Shown here: positions 63,501 through 64,000 of the stretch, piece after piece
Layout: each line of letters begins with the position of its first letter
Numbering within the stretch: the stretch's first letter is position 1
Assembly (NCBI GenBank): GCA_019096065.1
Contig: JAGUCH010000001.1
Coordinates: forward strand, 11,842,001-11,906,000
Direction: 5' to 3'
DNA length: 64,000 nt
DNA from: Paracyclopina nana
Taxonomy: Eukaryota; Arthropoda; Copepoda; Cyclopoida; Cyclopettidae
Program-made: the position numbers and the translations under genes
The notes under the pieces: model-generated
Database searches by the model: none
What the model saw: only the letters and a program-made list of their open reading frames with translations
Told to the model about the DNA's origin: nothing

Positions 63501-64000
63501 GAACAACATCGTGCTGGCAGTTTAGAACAACAACAATAAAAAATTCGCAACCTGCAATTTAAGCCCGCATTATTGTGCAAAATTTTTCTCCTTATATGGA
63601 TCACATCCAATTTCATGCGTTTCTAAGCTGACGCGCGAGCACTTCAACTTATGCCCATTTACGGGCATAACTCAGCATATATAATTGCTAATTGAGGAAA
63701 TAATGATTGCATTAAACATTCTCATATCATGCAATTCGATGACAGTTTTTCTCTTCATAATTACGCAACTTCCTCCGCCTCCTCGATGAATTATTCAAAT
63801 TCTCATTACAGATATATGTACTTATCATGGTCTGGTAACACTGTGAAAGTGGCCTTTTATGTGCCGCTTTTGCCGGTTAAAAAGGGTAATAATCATTGGA
63901 GGTGAAGTCGGATAATTAGTCCATTCGCTTTGAACTGTCAACTATTTGTGGAAAGGCATCTCTAGATTAATTAGAGCCACATAAGGGGTAATTAGCGCTG
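60553..64000. other. Gene-free right flank
   Basis: About 3.4 kb with no supported gene on either strand. ORFs are short, AT-driven and without family resemblance. The only structure noted is the degenerate minisatellite at 62040-62235. The start of the stretch holds the mS26 promoter. It may be intron of a gene that begins or ends outside the window; nothing here proves that. Confidence 0.55.
62040..62235. repeat. Degenerate minisatellite, unit about 17 bases
   Basis: Repeated variants of TGAGGCAGCTCAGCTTT: e.g. GAGGCGACTCAGCTATT, GAGGCAGCTCAGCTTTT, GAGGCAGCTCAGCCTAT, then more decayed copies (GAACTAGCTCAGCTTT, GAAGTAGCTCAATTACT, GAAGGAACTCAGCTAAT, GAGATAACTCAGCAT). About ten units. The first three are nearly identical and later ones drift. 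Confidence 0.7.

Overview
This is nuclear DNA of an animal, most likely an arthropod and perhaps a crustacean. The genes have many spliceosomal introns, mostly 50-900 bases long with GT-AG borders. The proteins are metazoan: Spire, TOGARAM/crescerin, EAG K+ channel, PI4KA, FEM1, eIF1, CASC3/Barentsz and MRPS26. The EAG channel carries the arthropod-style pore flank [10 protein letters not shown]. The arthropod call rests on such matches and on a chlorophyllase-like hydrolase; the species cannot be named from the sequence.

Layout. 1-2240: repeat-rich left end with a foldback-like element made of two inverted arrays of a short unit around two copies of a ~170-base block, then two palindromic MITEs. 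2243-3629 (+): secreted chlorophyllase-like alpha/beta hydrolase, 5 exons. 3812-21744 (-) and 22259-25972 (-): two complete Spire actin-nucleator genes head to tail; the first is stretched by introns of up to 8 kb, the second is compact. 25973-30319: intergenic, with a ~320-base inverted-repeat element and a second copy of the first MITE. 30320-34572 (+): TOGARAM/crescerin, 9 exons. 35298-39861 (-): EAG (KCNH) channel, 9 exons, one GC-AG intron. 41355-50741 (-): PI4KA, 17 exons, all joined in frame. 51062-52012 and 52211-53065 (-): tandem pair of Myb/SANT-like coiled-coil genes. 53688-55875 (+): FEM1, divergent from that pair. 56402-56910 (+): eIF1, tail to tail with CASC3 (57389-59391, -). 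59804-60552 (-): MRPS26. 60553-64000: no gene seen; one degenerate minisatellite.

The genes are not an operon or a pathway cluster. Most are single-copy housekeeping genes that happen to be neighbours. The exceptions are two local tandem duplications (Spire; the Myb/SANT-like pair). I found no autonomous transposon, retroelement coding region, CRISPR array, rRNA or tRNA. Exon borders were placed by hand from splice consensus, reading phase and family similarity; nearly all phases close exactly. The weak points are the donor after spire-A exon 7, an optional spire-B exon and the 5' untranslated exons.
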